DNA of 64,000 bases from Haliea sp. E1-2-M8 (GCF_030649675.1 NZ_JAUTDR010000017.1:6761-70760); one strand, 5' to 3'; counted from the stretch's first letter, positions 33,487-44,769 are shown. The notes: generated by a model not told the origin, from the letters alone. A program made the numbers and translations.

Positions 33487-33614
33487 CTGCCCGGGCCAAA
33501 AATCCTGATTGTCGGGGATAAGTGCGTGGCCCTGTTCGTCTTGATGTTGGCAATGGAGTCAATGTCTTCAGACAGGGTGGGGACCGCTAGCCCTCCACCC
33601 CTTAACCACAGGGT

Positions 33615-34343
33615 TTATTGCCAGCTTCCGGCGATAAGCCCTGCTTCGCTTTCCGCCCCTGCCACATCTCCCGCTACATGTTGGTCAATGAACCTGGCGA
33701 AATCGCCGCTGTCACTGGCGCTGGCAGGTCGGTAGGCTTCCTCGTCGCCACCCGGAAGCAGCGCCTGGGGTACCGCAATACGGGTTGTCCAGTTGCTGCT
33801 GTCGCGGCAGGCAACGCCGCGGATGGCGGAATCTTCGTCCGCGAGGATGTACTCACGACACCAGCTCCCCTCCTTGTTCGGGAAGCTGAGAACGGCGCGC
33901 AGCCGGCGTCCGTCGTCCAGCGTGTCCCAACCAGCGGCGCGGGATGGCAGGGTCTCCAGAGCGGCGGCCAGCAGTACGTCATCGGCTGCCCCTTCAAGCC
34001 CGTTCTGCCACTGTGACGCCAGCAGCAGCCCGGCAACGGCCGTCAGGGAGGCGGCAATAGCCAGTCCCTGGCGCAGGTTGCCCTGGAACCGTGCGAGCCG
34101 GTGGGGAAGGGAGCGAATGCGGCCGGGCCGGGGCTGCAACAGTTCCCGGATGCGGGCGGGTACCGGGGTACCGTCGTCACTGGTGGCCGCGTCCTGGAGT
34201 TCGCTGTGCAGGGTCTGCAACTCCGCCAGGCGGGCGCTCAGGGCAGGCTCCTGCGCCAGTCGTGATGTCAGCGCCGCAGCGGCTGCGGGCTCAAGCTCGC
34301 CATCGACGTACGCGGATAAAAGCTCGAAATCTCTGTCTTGCAT
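33615..34343 (-). CDS. anti-sigma factor, single-pass membrane protein
   Basis: A 242-residue protein. The N-terminal part (MQDRDFELLSAYVDGELEPA, then AAALTSRLAQEPALSARLAE) is the usual anti-sigma helical domain, without the zinc-finger His/Cys set. One membrane helix follows (LAIAASLTAVAGLLLASQW, about 110-128). The remaining 110 residues are periplasmic, with two cysteines (SWCREYILADED and VACRDSSNW) likely to form a disulfide. It directly follows the ECF sigma gene; a GTG at 34367 would overlap the sigma stop codon, whereas ATG 34343 leaves a 14-base gap. Predicted to hold the sigma factor inactive until an envelope signal releases it. Confidence 0.8.
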   Translation of the reverse strand: MQDRDFELLSAYVDGELEPAAAAALTSRLAQEPALSARLAELQTLHSELQDAATSDDGTPVPARIRELLQPRPGRIRSLPHRLARFQGNLRQGLAIAASLTAVAGLLLASQWQNGLEGAADDVLLAAALETLPSRAAGWDTLDDGRRLRAVLSFPNKEGSWCREYILADEDSAIRGVACRDSSNWTTRIAVPQALLPGGDEEAYRPASASDSGDFARFIDQHVAGDVAGAESEAGLIAGSWQ

Positions 34344-34357
34344 AGTGTTGTCCACGT

Positions 34358-34861
34358 CTAATCCCACCCCGGGCCTTCCCGGTATTTCAGTAATTGCGCC
34401 CTGGCACGGGCGATACGGCTCATGATCGTACCCACCGGCACCTCCAGAATCGCCGCTGCCTCAGCGTAACTCTTGCCCTCCACAGCCACCAGCGTCAGAG
34501 CCAGGCGCTGCTCCGGCGGCAGCTTCGCAAGAGCTGCGCTCAGCGTCTCCAGGGCTCGTTCGTGTCCGGCACTCTCCTCGGCCGAGGGCGCTTCGTCGTT
34601 ATCCCAGGCCATCAGCTGGGGATACCGCTGCCGGACATCGCGGGACCGGAGCTCGTCAATCCAGGCGTTCTTGCAGACCCTGTAGGCCCACTTGACAGCG
34701 TCTGCATCAGCAGGCATACCTTTCTCCAGAATACGCTCCACTGTCATCTGCAGCAGATCGTCCGCATCGGCGGCCGATCCACTCAGTGACCTGCAGAACC
34801 GGCGCAAGCTGCCGAGTTCTGCCAGTAGAATTTCTCGCTGTGAAGTGCTCAGCGATGGCAT
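34358..34861 (-). CDS. ECF-type RNA polymerase sigma factor
   Basis: A 167-residue sigma-70 family protein of minimal ECF architecture. Region 2 covers about residues 12-75 (ADDLLQMTVERILEKG, then AVKWAYRVCKNAWIDELRSR) and region 4 about 105-160 (LPPEQRLALTLVAVEGKSYA, then EVPVGTIMSRIARARAQLL). ATG 34861 is chosen because AGGA lies six bases upstream and the protein then begins just before region 2. The frame stays open far upstream only because it runs antisense to the repeat of the divergent protease. It is co-transcribed with the anti-sigma gene. The divergent subtilase is a likely regulon member. Confidence 0.9.
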   Translation of the reverse strand: MPSLSTSQREILLAELGSLRRFCRSLSGSAADADDLLQMTVERILEKGMPADADAVKWAYRVCKNAWIDELRSRDVRQRYPQLMAWDNDEAPSAEESAGHERALETLSAALAKLPPEQRLALTLVAVEGKSYAEAAAILEVPVGTIMSRIARARAQLLKYREGPGWD

Positions 34862-34903
34862 AATGGTCCTGTTACTGGAGATGACGGATAACCGCGTGAT
34901 TCT

Positions 34904-34920
34904 ATTCCATTTACTGGAAT
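34904..34920. promoter_or_regulatory. Perfect inverted repeat in the sigma/subtilase divergent promoter region
   Basis: ATTCCATTTACTGGAAT is a perfect 6-5-6 inverted repeat in the 118-base region between the sigma factor start (34861) and the protease start (34980). The octamer TTACTGGA within it recurs in the same orientation at 34872-34879, 39 bases away. Both may be recognition sites for the sigma factor itself (a -35-like TCCAGTAA on the minus strand) or for another regulator. Confidence 0.45.
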
Positions 34921-34979
34921 TATTCGCGTTGTGATTCGTCTCAATTGTATGTGCGTCACCGACGCGAGGGGTGAAGATC

Positions 34980-36800
34980 GTGCCACAGTGTACCGGATTC
35001 GCAATGCAGGCTGCTCGAGGACAGGTAGCACACACTCGGTTGCTGCTCGCAGGCGCACTGGCCGTCGTCCTGCTCTGGGCGGCGCCGCTACCGATGCAAA
35101 ACGCCTCCGCCCAGGTTCCCTGCTGTATGGACGAATCCGAGCTTGAGGACCGTCTCGAAGACGACATCGAGGAGGATATCGCAGAGGACGTCGAGGACGG
35201 CGTGGACGACGCGGTCGGGGAAACCATCGAAGAATCGATAGAAGAGTCGATCCAGGACACTATCGACGAGTCGGTGGAGTCCTCGGTTGAAGAGTCCGTT
35301 GCGGGAGTGGTCGAAGAGACGGTTGAGGAGTCTGTTGAAGACTCGGTAGAAGATTCTGTGGAAGAGTCGGTTGCCGGTGCGGTGGAGGAGTCTGTCGAGG
35401 AGTCCGTTGAGGAAGAGGTAGTGGCTTCGGTCGAAGAGTCGGTCGAGGAGAATGTAGCGGCCTCAGTGGAGGAGTCTGTCGAGGAGGACGTGGCAACCTC
35501 GGTGGAAGAGTCGGTCGAGGAGAATGTAGCGGCCGCAGTGGAGAAGTCTGTCGAGGAGGACGTGGCAACCTCGGTGGAAGAGTCGGTCGAAGAGAATGTG
35601 GCGGCCTCAGTGGAAGAGTCTGTCGAGGAGAATGTAGCGGCATCGGTAGAGGATTCGGTTGCGTTTAGCGTCGCCGATGGAATCGAAGAGCGGCTCGAGA
35701 CCGAGATTGACAGCGTTGTCGACGAGCTGGAGAGCCAGCTGGAAATCGACGAGGCTCGCATCAACACCCGGCAGTGGCTGGTCATGGCAGAGCCGGAGGT
35801 ATTCGAGGAGCTGGCAGTCGAGGGTTACCTGTTCGACCGCGTAACTGAGCTCTCGGGCATGGGGCTGCTGCTGGCGGAAGTGGAAGCCCCATCCAGTTTC
35901 GAGATTTACGATATTCGCGAGGGGGTGATCGACGTAGTCGGCACCGGGCGTGCCGAAGTCGATCTCAACCACGTCTACACCGCTGGCGCGCCGGTGCAGC
36001 ACTCGGTGGAGGGCAGCACTCCGCGCTCTGTTTTGCGCTTTCCCGCCGATATAGAAGACATGCCCCTGCGTCTGGGCATGATCGACAGCCTGGTGGACAC
36101 CGCGCACCCGGCGCTGAGCGACGCCAATATCCACAGCGAGGCCTTTACCAGCGAAGGGGCCAGTATGCCGTCTTCTCACGGCACTGCGATCGCCTCGATT
36201 TTCATCGGCCGCGACCAGAGCTATCTGGGGCTGGCACCGCAGGCGGAGCTGTACGCCGCCGCTGTGTTCGAACAGGATCCCAGTCGCGGGGAAATTGCCA
36301 GCACGGTCAGCCTGGTCCGGGCGCTTGATTGGCTCATGTCCTCTGGCGTCGATGTCGTCAATATTTCCCTGGCCGGGCCACCCAATCGGCTGTTGGAGAA
36401 GGCGCTTGACCGCGCCGCCCTGCGCGGGGTGCTTATTTTCGCGGCAGCGGGCAACGGTGGCCCGATGGCAAAGCCGATGTACCCCGCAGCCTATCCCTCT
36501 GTTATCGCAGTCACCGCAGTCGACGCCAGCGGCCGCATCTTCCGCCTGGCCAACCGTGGGGATTATGTTGATCTGGCAGCCCCCGGCGTCGGCCTGCTGC
36601 ACGCGCGCTCAGGCGGGGGTTATGCGACCTCATCGGGGACCTCTTTCGCGGTGCCTTTCGTGGCCACAGCGGCCGCGCGCCTGCGCCTGCTGACGCCGCT
36701 GGAAGATATCCGCGCTGCGCTTATTCGCAGTGTGCAGGATGAGGGTTCTCCCGGCAGGGATGACACCTATGGTTACGGGGTACTGCGTTTCGCCGGCTGA
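34980..36800 (+). CDS. secreted S8 subtilase with acidic tetrad-repeat domain
   Basis: A 606-residue exported protein. A signal or anchor segment spans about 18-45 (LLLAGALAVVLLWAAPLP), followed by PCC. Residues about 54-232 are an acidic repeat with Val or Ile at nearly every fourth residue (VEES, VEEN, VEED, VAAS). A mixed linker leads to a subtilisin domain (about 360-606) with the full triad: Asp369 in GMIDSLVD, His400 in SSHGTAIAS and Ser555 in GTSFAVPF, plus the oxyanion Asn492 in AAAGNGG. GTG 34980 is chosen from GAGGGG spacing; GTG 34971 and ATG 35004 are alternatives. It diverges from the ECF sigma/anti-sigma pair and abuts a convergent beta-barrel gene. It might act in envelope quality control or surface cleavage. 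Confidence 0.87.
   Translation: MPQCTGFAMQAARGQVAHTRLLLAGALAVVLLWAAPLPMQNASAQVPCCMDESELEDRLEDDIEEDIAEDVEDGVDDAVGETIEESIEESIQDTIDESVESSVEESVAGVVEETVEESVEDSVEDSVEESVAGAVEESVEESVEEEVVASVEESVEENVAASVEESVEEDVATSVEESVEENVAAAVEKSVEEDVATSVEESVEENVAASVEESVEENVAASVEDSVAFSVADGIEERLETEIDSVVDELESQLEIDEARINTRQWLVMAEPEVFEELAVEGYLFDRVTELSGMGLLLAEVEAPSSFEIYDIREGVIDVVGTGRAEVDLNHVYTAGAPVQHSVEGSTPRSVLRFPADIEDMPLRLGMIDSLVDTAHPALSDANIHSEAFTSEGASMPSSHGTAIASIFIGRDQSYLGLAPQAELYAAAVFEQDPSRGEIASTVSLVRALDWLMSSGVDVVNISLAGPPNRLLEKALDRAALRGVLIFAAAGNGGPMAKPMYPAAYPSVIAVTAVDASGRIFRLANRGDYVDLAAPGVGLLHARSGGGYATSSGTSFAVPFVATAAARLRLLTPLEDIRAALIRSVQDEGSPGRDDTYGYGVLRFAG
35424..35639 (+). repeat. 36-bp coding tandem repeat (six units) in the subtilase
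   Basis: Six consecutive 12-residue units of the type ASVEESVEENVA, each 36 bp, alternating EEN and EED forms. They give a higher-order 72-bp pattern with near-identical nucleotides. A seventh, degenerate unit (ASVEDSVAFSVA) follows. Less regular four-residue repeats extend from about 35130. The high nucleotide identity suggests recent expansion by slippage or recombination, so copy number probably varies between strains. Confidence 0.85.
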
Positions 36801-37748
36801 CTACCAGCGGTACAGGAAGCGGGTGCCGACGATGCCCTGTTCGTAATCGCTGACCGCGAAGTTGGACTTGTAGTCGCTGTAACCGGCGTAGACCTGCAGG
36901 GCACTGTTTTCCGTAAGTGGATACTCGAGGTCGGCGAGCCAGCGGTGTCGCTCATCCGCCCGTTCATCTCCCTCACCGCTGCCGATGCCGGGCGTAATGC
37001 CACTGTAATCCCGCTCCTCATAGCGATAGGCCAACTCCACCTTCAGCACCTTTGATCCGAGATCAATGCGGCGTATGTAACGCAGCTTGGCGGCATGGGC
37101 CTTGTAGTTCAGACGCTCCAGGTTTGCATCCTCGGTTTTGAACCGGTAACCGAAATTGAAATAGCTGCGCAGGCCGCGGGCAAAATAGTACAGGTCCAGC
37201 TCACCGGTGTGGGTCTGGGCATCCCGCTCCGATCGATCCTCGATGCGCTTGTCGGCGAAGACATACGCTACCCGGCTGAACACTTTGCGGTTGACGAAGC
37301 CGGATAGCGAGGGTGAAACCCGGTACAGCTCCAGGAACCCCGCGTCGTCCAGCAGGGAGTTCACATAGAACAGCGACAGCCCCGTGTCCACCGGCTGCAT
37401 TTTCATGCCCAGGTTGGCGCCAAGGATGTGGGATTGCCGGTTCAGCTGTGAAAATTCCTGAAACATGTCCTGGCTGAAGTCGTAGCTGAGCCGCAGGTCT
37501 GTATCAGGGGTAAAGTGTTTGCGCAGGCCCACTTTCCCATCCAGGGTCAGCGCGTAATCACCCTGGCGCACGCTGGTGTCGAGTTCATCGACGGTGACGT
37601 TGGTGTCGTATTCTCCGCCAATGCCGACTTCCGCTGAGTAGGTGGTTGCCGGCGGTTTCGATTGCGCGTCATCCGCGAGGCAGAACATGGGAGCAAAGCC
37701 AAACAGCAGGGCAGTGAACCTGTATAGGGTGGAGCAGGGCCATTGCAT
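36801..37748 (-). CDS. outer-membrane beta-barrel protein
   Basis: A 315-residue exported protein with a signal peptide (ends FCLA, cleavage before DDA). The remainder is alternating amphipathic strands (YSAEVGIGGEYDTNVTVDEL, LDLYYFARGLRSYFNFGYRF, KVELAYRYEERDY), ending VGTRFLYRW with a terminal aromatic that fits outer-membrane insertion. The number of strands suggests about 12-14. EYDTNV is typical of small porin-like or adhesion-associated barrels. No specific family was recognised. Its stop codon directly abuts that of the subtilase (36800/36801), with no space for a terminator. It may be a partner, substrate or exit pore for that protease; this is inference from position alone. Confidence 0.75.
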   Translation of the reverse strand: MQWPCSTLYRFTALLFGFAPMFCLADDAQSKPPATTYSAEVGIGGEYDTNVTVDELDTSVRQGDYALTLDGKVGLRKHFTPDTDLRLSYDFSQDMFQEFSQLNRQSHILGANLGMKMQPVDTGLSLFYVNSLLDDAGFLELYRVSPSLSGFVNRKVFSRVAYVFADKRIEDRSERDAQTHTGELDLYYFARGLRSYFNFGYRFKTEDANLERLNYKAHAAKLRYIRRIDLGSKVLKVELAYRYEERDYSGITPGIGSGEGDERADERHRWLADLEYPLTENSALQVYAGYSDYKSNFAVSDYEQGIVGTRFLYRW

Positions 37749-37934
37749 GCCTGGCTTCCTGAAGGCAGTCGGGACGGAAACAGGAGCCTAACCAATGGTG
37801 GCGGGCGTCACAAGGATTTATAGGGAATTATGTCGGTTTGTGGAGTGCTTTCCGGCGCGGGTGCAACGCTATGGTATTTGCCCGACAGGCTGAATCAGCG
37901 CAGAATAATGGCCCCCTGTGAGCTGTGAGATCCC

Positions 37935-38795
37935 GTGACCGACCTGCAATCCCCACTGCGCTACCTGCCGCATATGCAGTCTCCCGAACTGCTGCATATG
38001 GGTCTCTCCCCCATGCCCACAAACGCGTGGATAGAGCCCGATGAAGATACTGCATTGTTCCACCAGCACAAATTGCAGCAGCGGCAGCGGCTGGGTGACC
38101 GGGTCTGGTGCGCACTGCCGGAATCAGGGCCCGCGCAGGAGGAAACCGCAGAGTTGTTGGCGGCCCATCTGCAGCGCGACTATCCTGCACTTTATTCCTT
38201 GCACGGCTCATCCTTACGCTGTGCCGGCGGCGAATTCACGGTGCCCCTGAAAGGGGGGGAGCCGCTGTGGAACAGCTCCCTGTGGATAGCTGACGATCTG
38301 GTGCTTATGGAGCAGCGGGGCACGGAGTACGTCCTCACCGCAGCCAGTCTCTGCAGCCCCAGCCACTGGCGGCTGGAAGACAAGTTTGACCGTAGTATGA
38401 GCGCAATCCATGCGGTGATTCCCGGCTTCGACGCTACCCTGGAGCCGAAGATTGAGCGGTTCTTTGCGCATCTCCGGGTAGAGCGCCCCGTCGTGCGGCA
38501 CAACTGGAGCCTCCAGTTGGGCAATGTGCTCTGCGCGCGCCCCGGCGAGGAGGGGCGGGGCGTGGGCGAGCTCTACTACCGCAGTGAACGGCAGTCCCTG
38601 CGGCGGCTGCCCAGGAGCGGCGCCATTGTTTTTACTATCCGGGTCTACCTGCATCCATTGCAGGTACTGGCGTCGGTGCCGGGAGCGATTCCCCGGCTGC
38701 TGGCGGCAATTGATGCCTGTTCTCCGGCGCTCTATGCATACAAGGGATTCGCGGCTATGGAGGATGCGCTCGCAGTCTGGCGTAGCCCTGGCTGA
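37935..38795 (+). CDS. DUF3445 haem-dependent oxidative N-demethylase-like protein
   Basis: A 286-residue cytoplasmic protein resembling the DUF3445/HODM family, in which haem-binding members oxidatively demethylate amines such as dimethylamine. Family-like elements are LWIADDLVLMEQ, AASLCSPSHWRLEDKFDRSM, AIHAVIPGFD, and VRHNWSLQLGN. The start is GTG 37935; ATG 37974 is possible, and neither has a strong ribosome site. The stop overlaps the next gene's ATG (TGATG), so translation is coupled to a TauE/SafE permease. Together they might import and oxidise a small methylated or sulfonated compound. The usual HODM partners (reductase subunits) are not adjacent, so the substrate is uncertain. Confidence 0.7.
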   Translation: MTDLQSPLRYLPHMQSPELLHMGLSPMPTNAWIEPDEDTALFHQHKLQQRQRLGDRVWCALPESGPAQEETAELLAAHLQRDYPALYSLHGSSLRCAGGEFTVPLKGGEPLWNSSLWIADDLVLMEQRGTEYVLTAASLCSPSHWRLEDKFDRSMSAIHAVIPGFDATLEPKIERFFAHLRVERPVVRHNWSLQLGNVLCARPGEEGRGVGELYYRSERQSLRRLPRSGAIVFTIRVYLHPLQVLASVPGAIPRLLAAIDACSPALYAYKGFAAMEDALAVWRSPG

Positions 38796-39592
38796 TGGCG
38801 GATCTCGCGCTTTGGCAGTATCTGGTCATCGCCCTGTTGTTTGTCTGGGGAGGCTTCGTGCGTTCGGGCCTGGGCTTTGGCGGCGCCGTCCTCACCCTGC
38901 CTTTCCTGCTCATGGTGCACAACGCGCCGCTGGTGTACCTGCCGATCATATCGGTGCACCTGCTGCTGTTCTCGTTCCTTACCATAGCGCAGGCCCATCT
39001 CCGAGTCCGACGGGCGGGAACCGCTGCTGCCGGCGCGGTGCAGACGACAGTCAATTGGACTTTCCTGCGCTACGCGTTCCTGCTGATGCTGATTCCCAAG
39101 CTGATAGGGGTGGCGGGGGTTATCACCTTGCCGGCGACGGTGGTCAGCAGTTTCATTTTTGTAGTGGTGGCAGTGTACGCCGTCAGCTATATCCTGCAGC
39201 GTCCCTTCAAAAGTAACAGCCGCAAGCTGGATGCGTTGTTCATGATCCTTGGCGGCTACGTCAGCGGGACCTCGCTGATTGCAGCGCCCCTGGTGGTGCC
39301 GGTGGCCGCCAGTCGGGTGGCCCGACACGAACTGCGCGATACCCTGTTTGTGCTGTGGTTTGTGCTGGTTGCGATCAAGCTGACTGCGTTTGCCTGGACC
39401 GGAATAGACCTGCAGTGGCAGCACCACCTTTGGCTATTGCCCTGTGCCGCAGTGGGGCACGTGCTTGGCTTGCGCTTTCACGACTACACCCTGCGGGCGG
39501 ACACTGGCGTGTTTTTCCGGGTGCTGGGAGTGGGTCTGCTGGCGGTGAGCCTGGCGGGTCTGGCACGCATGCTGGCGCAGACCCTGTCCTGA
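38795..39592 (+). CDS. TauE/SafE-family permease
   Basis: A 265-residue membrane protein with about eight hydrophobic helices. It has the family's repeated glycine-rich motif WGGFVRSGLGFGGAVLTLPF in helix 1 and GGYVSGTSLIAAPLVVPV in the second half. Members export or import sulfite, sulfoacetate or organosulfonates; direction and substrate cannot be decided here. It shares one base with the stop codon of the preceding N-demethylase-like gene. It ends 15 bases before the convergent helicase gene, with no clear terminator between. Confidence 0.85.
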   Translation: MADLALWQYLVIALLFVWGGFVRSGLGFGGAVLTLPFLLMVHNAPLVYLPIISVHLLLFSFLTIAQAHLRVRRAGTAAAGAVQTTVNWTFLRYAFLLMLIPKLIGVAGVITLPATVVSSFIFVVVAVYAVSYILQRPFKSNSRKLDALFMILGGYVSGTSLIAAPLVVPVAASRVARHELRDTLFVLWFVLVAIKLTAFAWTGIDLQWQHHLWLLPCAAVGHVLGLRFHDYTLRADTGVFFRVLGVGLLAVSLAGLARMLAQTLS

Positions 39593-39607
39593 GACTTCTC
39601 CCCTGAG

Positions 39608-41404
39608 CTAGGTCCGGGGCTTGAAGCGGGGCTTCGGCTTGTTGGGTTTTTTTGGGCCCGAGGGCTTGCCCTCACTGGTCTTGCCCAGGCGTGCCATGCT
39701 GTCCGCGCCGGCGGTCGAGCCGTCCAGGCGGGCGATACCGAGCCGCTGTCCGCTCACCCAGACTCCACGCAGGTGGTCGAAGATCTCAGGGGGCATTCCC
39801 TCCGGCAGGTCCACTGTGCTGTAGTCGTCGTGGATCACGATGCGGCCGATGTGTTCACTGTCGATGTCGGCCTCGTTGGCGATGGCGCCGACGATATTGC
39901 CCGGCTTGACCCCGTGATTGTGCCCCACTTCGATACGGAACCGTTCCATGCCTTTGCCGGGGGCTGCATCCCGTTGCGGTGTTGGCGCCCGGGCGGGCCG
40001 TTCACGCTCACGCTCGCGGCGCGGCCGGTCCTCGCGGTCGCGGGGGGCCTCCCTGGGCGTGCGCTCGGTGGCGGCGGTGGTCGTACCCTGCCCCTTGCCA
40101 TCGCCCTGCGCCAGCAGCGCCAGTGCCGCGGCGATGTCCACCACCGGGACGCCGAACTCACGCTGATAGTCGTCGACCAGCTGGCGCGCGGTGTCGAGAT
40201 CCCGGGTGTCCAGGGTGGCGGTAATCTGCTGCTTGAAACGGTCGCTGCGGCGATCGCTCACGTCCTGTGCGCTGGGCAGCTGCATTGGCACGATGGTGTT
40301 ACCGGTAGCCCGTTCAATGGCCTTGAGCAGGCGCCGTTCGCGGTTGGCGGCGAACAGGATGGCCTGGCCGGTGCGCCCGGCGCGGCCGGTGCGGCCGATG
40401 CGGTGCACGTAGGCTTCGACATCGGTGGGAATGTCGTAGTTGATGACGTGGCTGATGCGCTCCACATCCAGGCCTCTTGCGGCGACGTCGGTCGCGACCA
40501 GGATATCCAGCTGGCCTTTTTTCAGGCGCTCGACGGTTTTTTCCCGCTGCTGCTGGGGAATGTCACCGTTCAGCGGCGCCGCCGAATAGCCGCGAGCCGC
40601 GAGCTTCTCCGCCAGCTCCGTGGTGGCAATGCGGGTGCGCACGAACACAATGATGGCGTCGAAATCCTCCATCTCCAGGATCCGGGTCAGGGCATCCAGC
40701 TTCTGCATCCCGGCAATCATCCACACCCGCTGGTGGATGGATTCATTGGCCATGGACTTGACCTGGATGAGCACTTCCTGCGGGTCTTTCAGGTGGTGCT
40801 GGGCAATGCGCCGGATCGCCTGGGGCATGGTGGCGGAGAATAGAGCGATTTGGCGCTGCTTGGGGGTTTGCTCCAGAATCCATTCAACGTCGTCGATGAA
40901 GCCCATACGCAGCATTTCGTCCGCTTCATCCAGTACCAGGGCCTGCAACTGGGACAGATCCAGCGAGCCGCGGCGCATGTGATCCATGACCCGGCCGGGA
41001 GTACCGACAATAACGTGAACCCCGCGTTGCAGCTGCCGCAGCTGGCCGCGGTAGTCGGAACCGCCGTAGATCGGCACGACGTGGAAGCCGGGCAGGTGAC
41101 TGGCGTACTTCTGGAATGCCTCCGACACCTGGATGGCCAGCTCCCGGGTCGGCGTCAACACCATGACCTGGGGCAGCTTGCTGGCGGTCTTCAGGCGCGC
41201 CAGCAGCGGCAGGGCGAATGCCGCGGTCTTGCCGGTGCCGGTCTGGGCCTGGCCTACCAGGTCGGAGCCTGCCAGCAACGGTGGAATGGTGCGGGCCTGA
41301 ATTGCGGAGGGCGTTTCATAGCCAACATCGCTCAGCGCGCGGAGAAGAAAGTCGGGCAGGTTCAGGTCCGCGAAAGTGGTCGCGTCGGGGGACTCGGAGG
41401 TCAT
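39608..41404 (-). CDS. DEAD-box ATP-dependent RNA helicase (DeaD/CsdA-like)
   Basis: A 598-residue RNA helicase. It has a Q motif, motif I AQTGTGKTAA, motif Ia PTRELAIQV, GTPGR, motif II LDEADEML, motif III SATMP, and the C-terminal RecA-like domain with VATDVAARGLD and HRIGRTGRAGR. After a basic, low-complexity stretch (REAPRDREDRPRRERERERP) comes a DbpA-like RNA-binding domain (RFRIEVGHNHGVKPGNIVGA) and a lysine-rich tail. This is the arrangement of DeaD/CsdA, which acts in ribosome assembly, mRNA decay and cold adaptation. ATG 41404 is chosen because it starts the Q-motif region; upstream codons to 41518 read into intergenic sequence. Confidence 0.9.
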   Translation of the reverse strand: MTSESPDATTFADLNLPDFLLRALSDVGYETPSAIQARTIPPLLAGSDLVGQAQTGTGKTAAFALPLLARLKTASKLPQVMVLTPTRELAIQVSEAFQKYASHLPGFHVVPIYGGSDYRGQLRQLQRGVHVIVGTPGRVMDHMRRGSLDLSQLQALVLDEADEMLRMGFIDDVEWILEQTPKQRQIALFSATMPQAIRRIAQHHLKDPQEVLIQVKSMANESIHQRVWMIAGMQKLDALTRILEMEDFDAIIVFVRTRIATTELAEKLAARGYSAAPLNGDIPQQQREKTVERLKKGQLDILVATDVAARGLDVERISHVINYDIPTDVEAYVHRIGRTGRAGRTGQAILFAANRERRLLKAIERATGNTIVPMQLPSAQDVSDRRSDRFKQQITATLDTRDLDTARQLVDDYQREFGVPVVDIAAALALLAQGDGKGQGTTTAATERTPREAPRDREDRPRRERERERPARAPTPQRDAAPGKGMERFRIEVGHNHGVKPGNIVGAIANEADIDSEHIGRIVIHDDYSTVDLPEGMPPEIFDHLRGVWVSGQRLGIARLDGSTAGADSMARLGKTSEGKPSGPKKPNKPKPRFKPRT

Positions 41405-41579
41405 GGGGAAAGTACCTTGAGGGGTGGCGCAATAAATGGAGCGACAGTATACAGGGTCGCGCCGGCAGAACAACGGCGAGGCCGGGTAAATATGCCGGCC
41501 TGGGGGTTCATGGGCCACTGCCCCTGGCAGGGCCTTGGGCTATACTGCTGCGATAACCCCAATAACCGGAGACCGAACC

Positions 41580-42008
41580 ATGCCCCAGCCGACAACCGTC
41601 AACGACTGCATGCGCCGCCAGCCCCTGACCATTCGCCCGCAAACCAACCTGGTGCAGGCTGTCAATTTGATCGTCGAGCACAGGCTCACGGGCCTTACCG
41701 TCACCGATGAGTCCGGGGAGGTGCAGGGGGTGTTGTCGGAAATCGACTGCCTGCGGGGCATACTCGCTTCGATCTACAACGACGGGGATCCCGAACACGC
41801 CCTGGTCAGCGAGGTCATGACCCGCACGGTCAATTCCTGCAGCGCCGGCGACAGTATCGTCGAGGTGGCCCAGGCAATGCTGGACACCCGTCAGCGCCGC
41901 CGCCCGGTCCTTGCGGACGGCCGGCTGGTGGGGCAGGTCAGTTGTCGCAACATCCTCTGGGCCCTGATGGAGCATTCCCGGCGCAAGCTGCAGGACCAGC
42001 GCAAGTAG
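41580..42008 (+). CDS. two-CBS-domain protein
   Basis: A 142-residue protein made almost entirely of two CBS domains. The first is MRRQPLTIRPQTNLVQAVNL and LTGLTVTDESGEVQGVLSEI; the second is VMTRTVNSCSAGDSIVEVAQ and RRRPVLADGRLVGQVSCRNI. The pair forms one Bateman module that binds adenine nucleotides and senses energy state. There is no attached catalytic domain, so it probably acts through a partner protein. ATG 41580 follows GGAGA by about eight bases. Convergent with aconitase (17 bases apart). Confidence 0.85.
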   Translation: MPQPTTVNDCMRRQPLTIRPQTNLVQAVNLIVEHRLTGLTVTDESGEVQGVLSEIDCLRGILASIYNDGDPEHALVSEVMTRTVNSCSAGDSIVEVAQAMLDTRQRRRPVLADGRLVGQVSCRNILWALMEHSRRKLQDQRK

Positions 42009-42024
42009 GCCCGGTTCGGGCACG

Positions 42025-44769
<2,745 letters not shown>

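Noticed and set aside
34862-35785. Long minus-strand open frame, Ser/Thr-rich, in frame with the ECF sigma factor
   Set aside because: It runs antisense to the VEES repeat of the subtilase. Its length follows from the repeat composition (no stop in the reverse complement). The sigma factor has a good ribosome site and a natural start at 34861.
41541-41546. TATACT as a -10 promoter for the CBS gene
   Set aside because: No acceptable -35 sequence lies 16-18 bases upstream.
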